From Verrucomicrobiales bacterium (GTDB lineage Bacteria; Verrucomicrobiota; Verrucomicrobiia; Verrucomicrobiales; V1-33): a DNA stretch of 64,000 nucleotides. The stretch is from the NCBI GenBank assembly GCA_028293125.1, contig JAQGPJ010000021.1, forward strand, positions 62,001-126,000, in the 5' to 3' direction. A model generated the notes under the pieces. The model did not search any database and was not told the origin of the DNA. It saw nothing but the letters and a program-made list of their open reading frames with translations. The position numbers and the translations under genes are program-made. Shown piece after piece: positions 27,004 to 34,514 of this stretch; position 1 is the first letter of the stretch; every line of letters starts with the position of its first letter.

Positions 27004-28932
27004 TCACACCTGGGCCGCCTCCGCGGAGTGCGCGGCGGCGGTGTTTTCCGGCTGGAGGTGCTGGAGCACTTTTTTCACGCAGTCATTTACGGTGAGTCCG
27101 TGCTTTTCCCTCAAAATATTCGGTTTTCCATGCTCCACGAACTGGTCAGGCCAGCCGATGCGCTCCACCGGGGTATGCAGCCCCACGGTGTGCAGGTGCT
27201 CGATGACCCCGCAGCCGAATCCGTTGTGCAGCACATGGTCCTCCAGCGTCAGCAGCACCTTGCAGCGTTTGGCGTAGCGCTCGAGCACCGCAGTATCGAG
27301 CGGCTTGATCCAGCGGGGATTGATCAGGGCCACGGAGTACCCCAGCGCCTCCAGTTTCACTTTCGCCTTCTCCGCCATCTCGAACATGCTGCCGAGACCA
27401 ATCAGGGCCACGTCCGTGCCGTCGGCCACCACCTCCGCAGTGCCGATCTCCAGCAGTTGCGGTTCGGGTTTCACCGGCTTGCCGGTGATCGCGCCGCGCG
27501 GGTAGCGGATGGCGGTGGGGCCCGCCTCGTAGTGGGCCATGGTCCACAGCATGTCCACAAACTCGTCCTCATCCTTTGGCTGCATGTGGATGAGATTGGG
27601 AATGTGGCGCAGGTAGCCGATATCAAAGAGACCGTGATGTGTGGGGCCGTCATCGCCACTGAGACCGCCCCGGTCCATGCACAGGCGCACGGGCAGGTTC
27701 TGCAGCGCCATGTCGTGGATGATCATGTCATAGGCCCGCTGCATGAAAGTGCTGTAAATCGCCAGAAAGGGCCTCAGCCCCTGGGCTGCCAGACCGCAGG
27801 CGAACAGCGCCGCATGCTCCTCGGCAATGCCTACGTCGAAATACCGCTCGGGGATCTCCTGTTTGAAATAACCCAGGCCCGTGCCGCCGGGCATGGCGGC
27901 GGTGATGGCGGTGATTTTTTTGTCTGCGCGGGCGAACTTCACCAGTGATTCCGCAAAGATCTGGGCGCACGCGGGCGTGGGGGTGGGATCGGTTTCCCCA
28001 GTGTCAATGCGGTAGGTGCCCAAGCCGTGGAACTTCCCCGGATTGGCCAGCGCCGGCTGGTAGCCGCGGCCCTTCTCGGTGATGATGTGAAGAATGACGG
28101 GCTCGTTCTGCGTCTTGAGAAACTCAAACGTTTTAACCAGCAGCGGCAGATTGTGGCCGTCGATGGGACCGTAGTAGCGCAGCCCGAACTCCTCGAAAAT
28201 CACGCTCGGCAGGATGAGGTTCTTCGCGCTGCCCTCCACCTTGGCCGCCAGCTTGCGCATGGCCTTGCCGCCGATCTTCTCAATGAACTGCGCCGCCTTG
28301 TCATGCAGGTGGGCATAGGCGGTGTTGGTCGCCAGGGCGGTGAAGTAGCGGGCGATGGCTCCGACATTCTTGTCAATGGACCACTCGTTGTCATTCAGGA
28401 CGGTGATGAAGCGCTTGGTGGACGAGGACACGTTGTTCAGCGCCTCGAAGGTCGGCCCGCAGGTGAAAGCGGCGTCGCCGGCCACGCAGACGATGTTCTC
28501 GTCCGTGCCGTTTAAATCCCGCGCCACGGCGAATCCCAGGGCGGCGCTCAGAGCCGTGCCCGCATGGCCGGCGCCGTAGCAGTCGTGCTCGCTCTCCGTG
28601 CGCAGAAGGAAGCCGTTCAGCCCCTCGTACTGGCGCATGGTCTCCAAGCGATTCCAGCGGCCGGTCAGCATCTTGTGGACATAGCCCTGGTGGCTGACGT
28701 CGAAGATGAACTTGTCCTTTGGCGAGTCGAAGACCCGGTGCATGGCGATGGTCAACTCCACCACGCCGAGGTTCGGCCCAAGGTGCCCGCCGGTGTTGGC
28801 CAGGGTGGCAATCAGATCATGGCGCACTTTCTGGGCGAGCAGGCCGAGCTGTTTCTCGGACAGGCGCTTCACGTCCGCAGGACTGTGAATTTCTGGCAGT
28901 TCGGCGAAGCTAGAAGAGTCGGATGTCATCAT
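27004..28932 (-). CDS. dxs: 1-deoxy-D-xylulose-5-phosphate synthase
   Basis: The protein has 642 residues, in the normal range of about 620-640. It is a ThDP enzyme that condenses pyruvate and glyceraldehyde-3-phosphate, the first step of MEP isoprenoid synthesis. Visible landmarks are KFIFDVSHQGYVHKMLTGR, the ThDP/Mg region VAGDAAFTCGPTFEALNNV, RYYGPIDGHNLPLLV, the catalytic Glu in DVGIAEEHAALFACGLA, MDRGGLSGDDGPTHHG and LTLEDHVLHNGFG. It departs from the textbook sequence at GHAGTALSAALG (usually GHSSTSxSAA) and in having GDAA for GDGA, as in a divergent DXS branch. Its start overlaps xseB by 23 bp. It would supply isoprenoid precursors for the menaquinone tail made by menA. Confidence 0.9.
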   Translation of the reverse strand: MMTSDSSSFAELPEIHSPADVKRLSEKQLGLLAQKVRHDLIATLANTGGHLGPNLGVVELTIAMHRVFDSPKDKFIFDVSHQGYVHKMLTGRWNRLETMRQYEGLNGFLLRTESEHDCYGAGHAGTALSAALGFAVARDLNGTDENIVCVAGDAAFTCGPTFEALNNVSSSTKRFITVLNDNEWSIDKNVGAIARYFTALATNTAYAHLHDKAAQFIEKIGGKAMRKLAAKVEGSAKNLILPSVIFEEFGLRYYGPIDGHNLPLLVKTFEFLKTQNEPVILHIITEKGRGYQPALANPGKFHGLGTYRIDTGETDPTPTPACAQIFAESLVKFARADKKITAITAAMPGGTGLGYFKQEIPERYFDVGIAEEHAALFACGLAAQGLRPFLAIYSTFMQRAYDMIIHDMALQNLPVRLCMDRGGLSGDDGPTHHGLFDIGYLRHIPNLIHMQPKDEDEFVDMLWTMAHYEAGPTAIRYPRGAITGKPVKPEPQLLEIGTAEVVADGTDVALIGLGSMFEMAEKAKVKLEALGYSVALINPRWIKPLDTAVLERYAKRCKVLLTLEDHVLHNGFGCGVIEHLHTVGLHTPVERIGWPDQFVEHGKPNILREKHGLTVNDCVKKVLQHLQPENTAAAHSAEAAQV

Positions 28933-29293
28933 CGGCTGGGGAAGGTGCGGCGGCGGTGGCGGCGGAGGGTTTGGGACGGGACGGGGACTGATGGGGAGCG
29001 TTGGCGGTTGCCGGCTCGGAGGGGGAAAACGGGGTCACGACCACGGCATCATCGCCGCGCTGGGTGATCTGTTCAATGCGAAGCTGTGCGGAATCGATCT
29101 GACGCCGGCAGTGGCGCAGCAGATTCATGCCGCGCTCATATCTGCCGACCAGATCCTCCAGCGGCAGGGGCTCCGACTCCAAGGCATGCACGATATCTTC
29201 CAGCTCCCCCATCGCCTCCTCAAAGGAGACCGGAGGAGAGGGCTGTGGGGGGGAATCCGGGCTGGCTGGAGTATCGGACCTGGGACGGGCCAT
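28910..29293 (-). CDS. xseB: Exodeoxyribonuclease VII small subunit
   Basis: The protein has 127 residues. The core of about 60 (SFEEAMGELEDIVHALESEPLPLEDLVGRYERGMNLLRHCRRQI) is the standard XseB helical hairpin that binds XseA. A Pro/Ala-rich tail of 40 residues or so ending PADDDIRLF is longer than in E. coli (80 residues); the short acidic C-terminus is common in relatives. The large subunit is not in the window. The overlap with dxs on the same strand is a frequent bacterial arrangement. The divergent sigma-factor gene starts 248 bp away. Confidence 0.9.
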   Translation of the reverse strand: MARPRSDTPASPDSPPQPSPPVSFEEAMGELEDIVHALESEPLPLEDLVGRYERGMNLLRHCRRQIDSAQLRIEQITQRGDDAVVVTPFSPSEPATANAPHQSPSRPKPSAATAAAPSPADDDIRLF

Positions 29294-29540
29294 GGGAAAC
29301 AGGAAAGCTGGACATCCTTACGTCTGAAGGCGGTGAAAAGAAGCCGAATTCACAGCATGAAGGCCGCCAAGCCAAAAAACAACCCCCAAAACACCCCCGT
29401 TAAAATTCTCCAAAACTGCCCCGCCATCGCGGAAATGAACGATGATGGTGGAAAAAAGACGGTCTTCCGGAAAAAATTGTCGGATTCCGCCCGGCGGGTG
29501 GTTCCTATCCTGTGAAGCGTTTTTCCGCCTCCCGCCCGCC

Positions 29541-31511
29541 ATGAATGCCGCCAGCCTTTCCACTGAAGCCGATGATCCGGCGCTGCTTCGCGACTATGTG
29601 GACCGGGGCTCGGAGAGGTCTTTCGCGGAGCTCGTGCGCCGTCATCTTCCACATGTTTACGCCGGGGCGCTGCGGCGGGTGAACGGCGACCGCGCTCTGG
29701 CATCGGATGTGGCGCAGACGGTGTTCGCGGACTTTGCCCGGAAAGCTCCCGGACTGACCCACCTCGCCGTGCCCGGCGGCTGGCTGCACCGGCATGCGGG
29801 GTTTGTGGCGGGAAAGCTGATCGACCGCGAGCGCCGCCACCGCCGGCGCGAGCAGGAGGCCGTCCAAATGAACACGCCCACCGAATATGAAGCCGATCCC
29901 GCCTGGGCCGCCACCGCGCCGCGGCTTGACGCCGCGCTGGATGCCCTGCCCCGCGCCGACCGCGACGCCATCGTGCTCCGCTTCTTCGAGCACCGGGACT
30001 TCCACGCGGTAGGGGCGGCCCTCGGCATCAGCGACGACACCGCGCAGAAGCGCGTCAGCCGCGCCTTGGAGAAACTGCGCGCCCACCTCACCCGGCGCGG
30101 CGCGGCCACCGCCGCCGTCACCGCCGCTGCCCTGCCAGGCCTGCTGCTGAATTTCGCCGCCCCGCATGCGCCCGCCGCCTTGGCAACGGTGGTCTCCGGC
30201 CGGGCTCTCGCGCTGGCCGCCGCTCAGCCCGCCGGATGGCTGGGCGCTTTCCACCGCGCCTCCGGGTGGCGGAAAACCGCCCTGGGATTCGCCGCCGCCA
30301 CCGCCGTGGCCGCCGTGCCGCTGACCCTGCAGCACCGAAGGCTGACGGAGACCGGGCGGGCCATGGCTTCGGCCACTGCCAAGCCTGCGGCTCCCGCTGC
30401 GCCTGCCCCCGCGCCGCCGCTCCCGGAAGCCAAGCCCGGCATCGCACAAGCTTCCAGCATTCCGGATCTGATCGACCAAGCCGCCGCCCTGCTGAAAGGG
30501 GGCCGGCAGGATGTCTCCGCCATCTCGGGCGCCCTGGCTCTGCTGACGCGCATTCCCCCGGACCAAATGCGGGACGCTCTGACCCGCACCGCAGGGATCG
30601 CGGACGAGTCCGCGCGCGGCATGATTTACAAATACCTGCTCAGCTACTGGGCGGAGAGCCAGCCTTTTGAAGCCCTGCAGTTCGCCCGCACGGAAATCCC
30701 GGAAAACCAGCGGGCCATGGTTTGCGAGGGAGTGCTGACCGCTTGGGCCGCGCGGGATCCCGGATCCCTGCTGGGGTGGCAGGAGAAAACCCGGGCCGTG
30801 GCCCCGCCGCCCATTCAGGACTCTTTGATGGCCACCGTTTTCAAAACCCTGGTCTCCCGCGACCCCGCCGATGCCTTCCGCCGGCTGGAGCAGACCCCGG
30901 CCGCCAACAGCCGCGCCCAGGCCCTGCGGGGCATAATGGAGACCATCCAGACCGATGCCGACCGCGTGCGGATGCTGGAGCTGACGAAAAATTGCCAGGA
31001 CAGCGACCTCCGCCTGCAGGCGCGCCGGGCCGTGGTGGAGCACTGGGCGCAGCGGGACCCGGCTGCAGCTGCTGAATGGGTGGACGCCGCCCAGCCCGCC
31101 TGGGAGCGCACCCGCCTGATGGACAGCCTGGGCTACGCCTGGCTGCAGTCGGATCCCGCCGCCGCCGCCGACTGGTGGCTACGGCGCGCGCCGGGCCCTG
31201 ATACCTTGGTGAAGATCATCAACGTCTGGGCGCAGGAGGATCCCAACGCCGCGGGCACCTGGCTTTCCCGGCAGCCGCCCGGCCCGCAGAGCGACACCGC
31301 CCGCATGACCTTCGCCCGGCAGGTCGCGGACCTCGATCCCGCCAGTGCCCTGCGGTGGGCGGAGACCGTTACTGATCCCACGCAGCGCGAGGGCACCATC
31401 GACCATATCTGGGAGACCTGGCACGCCCGCGACACCGCGGAGGCCAACACCTTTCTCAACACCTCCAACTGGCCCGCCGACCGGCTGGCCCGTATGGCTT
31501 CATCGAAGTGA
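29541..31511 (+). CDS. ECF-type sigma-70 factor fused to a membrane helix and helical-repeat domain
   Basis: The protein has 656 residues from the ATG at 29541 (MNAASLST); an in-frame ATG at 29442 reads through sequence of non-coding appearance. Residues of about 15-80 are sigma region 2 (FAELVRRHLPHVYAGALRR, ASDVAQTVFADFARKA) and about 130-185 region 4 (LPRADRDAIVLRFFEHRDF, LGISDDTAQKRVSRALEKLR). A hydrophobic stretch near 190-225 and a likely membrane helix near 244-262 (TALGFAAATAVAAVPLTL) follow, then a Pro/Ala linker. About 360 residues remain, built of repeats with WAQRDPAAAAEWV, WLQSDPAAAADWW and WAQEDPNAAGTWL. Classic ECF factors end after region 4 and use a separate anti-sigma factor; here the tail may do that job in cis. 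No anti-sigma gene is adjacent. Confidence 0.87.
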   Translation: MNAASLSTEADDPALLRDYVDRGSERSFAELVRRHLPHVYAGALRRVNGDRALASDVAQTVFADFARKAPGLTHLAVPGGWLHRHAGFVAGKLIDRERRHRRREQEAVQMNTPTEYEADPAWAATAPRLDAALDALPRADRDAIVLRFFEHRDFHAVGAALGISDDTAQKRVSRALEKLRAHLTRRGAATAAVTAAALPGLLLNFAAPHAPAALATVVSGRALALAAAQPAGWLGAFHRASGWRKTALGFAAATAVAAVPLTLQHRRLTETGRAMASATAKPAAPAAPAPAPPLPEAKPGIAQASSIPDLIDQAAALLKGGRQDVSAISGALALLTRIPPDQMRDALTRTAGIADESARGMIYKYLLSYWAESQPFEALQFARTEIPENQRAMVCEGVLTAWAARDPGSLLGWQEKTRAVAPPPIQDSLMATVFKTLVSRDPADAFRRLEQTPAANSRAQALRGIMETIQTDADRVRMLELTKNCQDSDLRLQARRAVVEHWAQRDPAAAAEWVDAAQPAWERTRLMDSLGYAWLQSDPAAAADWWLRRAPGPDTLVKIINVWAQEDPNAAGTWLSRQPPGPQSDTARMTFARQVADLDPASALRWAETVTDPTQREGTIDHIWETWHARDTAEANTFLNTSNWPADRLARMASSK

Positions 31512-31563
31512 ACCGCAACTGAGCCCTGGGGGAACGCTCCCGCTCCTGACACCCCCCGACGGA

Positions 31564-31590
31564 CCCGCAGGCCCGGGCCTGCGGGTTTCC
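31564..31590 (+). terminator. GC-rich palindromic terminator after the sigma-factor gene
   Basis: Positions 31564-31585 form a 22-nt perfect palindrome (CCCGCAGGCCC and its complement) followed by TTT, 50 bp after the stop codon at 31511. The stem is very stable; the T-run is short. Confidence 0.6.
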
Positions 31591-31662
31591 GCGAAGTCCA
31601 AAGCGCCGCCACCGCAGGATGTTCCCGCCCCGCTGAAGGCCCCGTGCTGTCCAGCATCCACA

Positions 31663-31674
31663 CTAACGTTAGTA
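31663..31674. promoter_or_regulatory. 12-bp palindrome ACTAACGTTAGT upstream of a secreted-protein gene
   Basis: This perfect 12-bp palindrome lies 120 bp before the ATG at 31795, in a GC-rich intergenic region where AT-rich palindromes are unexpected. It may be an operator; no regulator is implied. Confidence 0.3.
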
Positions 31675-31794
31675 AAGCATGCCGCCCGCCAGGCCCGCTC
31701 CAGGCGGCGGTCCGGCTCCCTCAGCCAATTCCGCAGGCATTGCCCGCATTCAACAACCCAACCGCCAACCCGCCAACAAAACAAACATCAAGCC

Positions 31795-33141
31795 ATGAAA
31801 ACCAAAACCAGCACCACCACCCATGCCGCCGCCTCCACGGCCGGAGCGGCCTTCAAAACAGCCGCGGCCATCCTGACTCTTTCAGGTCCGCCCTCCCTCC
31901 ATGCCTCGCCCGGCGGGGACGCGCCATCCGCCGTCGCGTCTCCGGCGGCTTCCGCTCCGGTTCCCACCCCCAAAGCGTCCACGGAGAATCCTCCCCACTT
32001 CACCGTCCATGAATGGGGAACCTTCACCAGTGTGGCCGGCTCCGGCGGCAAACTGCTCACCGGCGTGGAGCGCGGGGAGGAGGACCTGCCCTACTTTGTA
32101 TATGCCCACGATGGCATTTTTCCCAACTATGGAGGCGGGCTCACGAAGGGATGGCTGCGCCCGCTGGCCAATGTGACCGTCCGCATGGAGACACCTGTCA
32201 TCTACTTCTATACGGACAAGCCCTTCGCCGCCCAGGTGGATGTGGGCTTCAAGGGAGGCTCCATCAGCCAGTGGTATCCCCAGCGCAGCGCCGGTGAGAC
32301 GGCCCCGGCCCCGGCCCGCAGTGCCAACGGCAAATTGGACTTCAAAGCCACCACTCTGGATTTCGGCAAACCGTACGAGGGCTCCATCCAATGGAAGGTG
32401 GATGTCATTCCCGCCGGCGATGACGCCGCGGGCCGCGTCTTCAAATTCAACGAGACCACCAGCTGGCTGCATCCCCGCCAGACGGACAGCGCCTTGGTGC
32501 GCACGGCGGAGGGGGAAACGGAGAAATACCTCTTCTACCGGGGTCTGGGGAATTTCCAGCCGCCCGTCACCTTCACGGCGTCCGGCGACGGCGCGGTAAC
32601 CGTCAGCAACACCGGCGGCAGCCCCACCGGCGAACTGATCCTGTTTGAAAACACCGGTGGCAAGGCCCGCTGGATCGCCCTGCCGGCCATTCAGGGCGGT
32701 CAGTCCGCCGCCGCCAATCCCCATTCCCAGCCGCTGCGGGACAACTGGCGCACAGATGTTTATGAGGAGGGGGCGAAAATGCTGGAGCGCGCCGGGCTCT
32801 TCCGCAAGGAGGCGGACGCCATGATGCAGACCTGGTGGGGCAGCTATTTTGAGCGTGAAGGCACCCGCGTCTTCTGGATTGTGCCTTCGGAGTTCACGGA
32901 CAAAACCCTGCCTATGGCCATCATCCCCGCCCCCGCCAAAACCGTCCGCGTCATGGTGGGCCGCACGGAGATCCTGACACCCGCGTTCGAGAGCCGGCTG
33001 GTGGCCGAATTCAACGCTGCCGGCCAGCAGGAGAACGGCCAGGCGAATCCCTGGGGCACGGACCGCTTTTTCCCGGCTTATCAGGAGCGTGTGAATCAGC
33101 TTCAGGGCCGCATCGCCCGCGCCACCGGTCAAACCAAATGA
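31795..33141 (+). CDS. Secreted protein of unknown function (HEWGTFTS type)
   Basis: The protein has 448 residues from the ATG at 31795 (MKTKTSTT). The N-terminus is Ala-rich and hydrophobic (AGAAFKTAAAILTLSG), consistent with a signal peptide, then Pro/Ala-rich to about residue 65. The body begins with FTVHEWGTFTSVAGSGGKLL and continues TPVIYFYTDKPFAAQVDVGFKGG and YLFYRGLGNFQPP. Similar proteins starting with the HEWGTFTS motif are known to me from Planctomycetes and Verrucomicrobia, without an assigned role. A predominantly beta fold is suggested by the sequence. It is monocistronic, with a strong terminator after it. Confidence 0.7.
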   Translation: MKTKTSTTTHAAASTAGAAFKTAAAILTLSGPPSLHASPGGDAPSAVASPAASAPVPTPKASTENPPHFTVHEWGTFTSVAGSGGKLLTGVERGEEDLPYFVYAHDGIFPNYGGGLTKGWLRPLANVTVRMETPVIYFYTDKPFAAQVDVGFKGGSISQWYPQRSAGETAPAPARSANGKLDFKATTLDFGKPYEGSIQWKVDVIPAGDDAAGRVFKFNETTSWLHPRQTDSALVRTAEGETEKYLFYRGLGNFQPPVTFTASGDGAVTVSNTGGSPTGELILFENTGGKARWIALPAIQGGQSAAANPHSQPLRDNWRTDVYEEGAKMLERAGLFRKEADAMMQTWWGSYFEREGTRVFWIVPSEFTDKTLPMAIIPAPAKTVRVMVGRTEILTPAFESRLVAEFNAAGQQENGQANPWGTDRFFPAYQERVNQLQGRIARATGQTK

Positions 33142-33204
33142 CCGTATTCCAAGCGGTCTTGGGTTCCGGCTTCATTTATTAATATACAAATAAAACTGCC
33201 GTTT

Positions 33205-33263
33205 GCCCGCAGCTTTTCCCGGCACTCCTCAAGGACGTGCGGCAGGAGGCTGCGGGCTTTTTT
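33205..33263 (+). terminator. Rho-independent terminator
   Basis: GCCCGCAGC (33205-33213) pairs with GCTGCGGGC (33249-33257), immediately followed by six T residues (33258-33263). The 35-nt loop can fold further. It ends the HEWGTFTS gene and isolates the following secretion-like module. Confidence 0.75.
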
Positions 33264-33298
33264 GTCCGTGCAGCGAATCATCACGGAAAGATTGATCA

Positions 33299-33329
33299 TT
33301 GAACGTCCCCCGGCTAGTCTTCGGATAAT
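33299..33329 (+). promoter_or_regulatory. Weak candidate promoter for the WXG100/FtsK module
   Basis: TTGAAC at 33299-33304 and GATAAT at 33324-33329 lie 19 bp apart, a little longer than ideal, about 60 bp before the first gene of the module and directly after a terminator. The position is right; the match is modest. Confidence 0.3.
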
Positions 33330-33390
33330 TCCCGTGCGCCGTTCCGCGGCCTGCGGGTCACGCATCCAATCCCTCACCCAATTTTCAGCT

Positions 33391-33663
33391 ATGGCCCAGG
33401 CAATCATGGATCCCGAGGAAGTGCGGCGCTTCGCCAAGGAGTTGAAGCGTTTCAACGACGACATGCAGTCCCGCGCGGCGGCCCTGCAGGCGCGGTTCAC
33501 CGCACTTGGCAACAGCTGGCAGGATCAGGAGCAGCTGAAGTTCGCCGAGGAGTTCGTGACCACCATGAAGGTGCTGAAGAAATTCATGGAGGTCAGCGAG
33601 CAGCACACCCCCTTCCTGATGCGCAAGGCGGCCCGCATCGAGGAGTACCTTGACCAGCGCTGA
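33391..33663 (+). CDS. WXG100-like small protein
   Basis: The protein has 90 residues, entirely helical in appearance. A central turn at about residues 40-45 carries W43-x-D45 (GNSWQDQEQLKF), flanked by two amphipathic helices, the layout of WXG100/ESAT-6 proteins in which W-x-G or a variant marks the hairpin turn. F51, eight residues after W43, matches the usual W-x-G-x-A-x3-F pattern. The start is the ATG at 33391; the larger open frame upstream is not coding. It is the first gene of a tight cluster with a coiled-coil protein, a second small W-x-D protein and an FtsK/SpoIIIE ATPase, the context expected of a type VII secretion substrate. WXG100 assignment from sequence pattern alone is probable, not proven. 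Confidence 0.68.
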   Translation: MAQAIMDPEEVRRFAKELKRFNDDMQSRAAALQARFTALGNSWQDQEQLKFAEEFVTTMKVLKKFMEVSEQHTPFLMRKAARIEEYLDQR

Positions 33664-33699
33664 AGCCTTCAACCCTGTCATCACGCCACTGCCACCGCC

Positions 33700-34284
33700 A
33701 TGTCCGAGCAGGCGAACATCCGGTCCCTTGACGCCCTGGAGTCATTCCGGGCCGCGCTGATCATTTACCAGACCAAGGCCAAACGGGCGCTCGATATGGC
33801 CTTGGAGGAGACCCGGGCCATGGAGCGCTGGGTGCGGGAGGACCAGCGTGTCCGCTGGGAGCAGGAAATCCGGAAACAGGAGCGCCTGCTGGAGCGCGCC
33901 CGCGCGGAACTGATGACCGTCCGCATGTCCGCCCTGGCCGACCACACCGTCATGCAGCGGGAGGCTGTGAAGCGCACCGAGCGGGCCCTGGCCCATGCCC
34001 AGGAAAAACTGAGATTGGTAAAAAGATGGTCCCGCGATCTGGACACCGTCATCGGCCCCCACATCCGCCGCCTGGAAAGCGTCCGCGAGCATTTCCAGCA
34101 CGATCTCCCCAAAGCCGTCACCTGGCTCCACCAAGCCCAGATCACCCTTTCAGATTACATCAGCGCCATCGGCGGAGCCCCTGCGGGAATGAACCTCCCC
34201 ACCTCTCTTTCCAGCACCGGAGATCAGCCACAATCCGAATCCCCACCGGATTTCCCGGCTCCTCCGCTGAAAACTGAAAACTGA
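33700..34284 (+). CDS. Coiled-coil protein of the WXG100/FtsK module
   Basis: The protein has 194 residues, starting 37 bp after the WXG100-like gene. Residues of about 10-135 are highly charged helices rich in Arg, Glu and Ala (AKRALDMALEETRAMERWVR, KQERLLERARAELMTVRM, KRTERALAHAQEKLRLVKRW) and should form a long coiled coil. A second helix ends at LPKAVTWLHQAQITLSDYIS. The last 45 residues are Ser/Pro-rich and unstructured. There is no signal peptide or membrane helix. It could be a chaperone or structural partner of the module, or a longer WXG-like/LXG-like effector scaffold; no family is recognised. A CTGAAAA heptad array covers its final codons, with the stop TGA at 34282-34284 inside it. 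Confidence 0.7.
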   Translation: MSEQANIRSLDALESFRAALIIYQTKAKRALDMALEETRAMERWVREDQRVRWEQEIRKQERLLERARAELMTVRMSALADHTVMQREAVKRTERALAHAQEKLRLVKRWSRDLDTVIGPHIRRLESVREHFQHDLPKAVTWLHQAQITLSDYISAIGGAPAGMNLPTSLSSTGDQPQSESPPDFPAPPLKTEN

Positions 34285-34297
34285 TAAACTGAAAACT
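34267..34297. repeat. CTGAAAA heptad array at a gene end
   Basis: CTGAAAA at 34267-34273 and 34274-34280, a variant CTGATAAA at 34281-34288, then CTGAAAACT at 34289-34297. It encodes the last residues (LKTEN) and stop of the coiled-coil gene and reaches almost to the start of the next gene at 34305. Confidence 0.75.
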
Positions 34298-34304
34298 CCT
34301 CCCC

Positions 34305-34514
34305 ATGAGCTCCGGCACCTCCTCCAACCTCGAAACCGCCACCCGTGACATGATGGCCGCCTGGGCGCGCACCCAGGACCAATGGCGCGACCAGAAAAGC
34401 CGGCAGTTTGAAGAGTCCCATCTTGCCCCCCTGCCGGGGCTGCTGGCGCAGTCCCGGGAAGCCCTCTCCAATCTGGAAATCATTCTGCGCAAAATCAAAC
34501 ACGACTGTGAATAG
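34305..34514 (+). CDS. Second small WXG100-like protein
   Basis: The protein has 69 residues. It carries QWRDQKSRQFEESH with W27-x-D29, matching SWQDQEQLKFAEEF of the 90-residue protein in the pattern W-x-D-Q-x4-F-x-E. Amphipathic helices flank it. It is shorter than a typical WXG100 protein (about 100 residues), lacking part of the second helix. Its TAG stop (34512-34514) overlaps the GTG start of the ATPase gene (34507), so translation of the two is probably coupled, and they are likely made together. It could be a partner or heterodimer mate of the first small protein, or an adaptor for the ATPase. Confidence 0.62.
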   Translation: MSSGTSSNLETATRDMMAAWARTQDQWRDQKSRQFEESHLAPLPGLLAQSREALSNLEIILRKIKHDCE

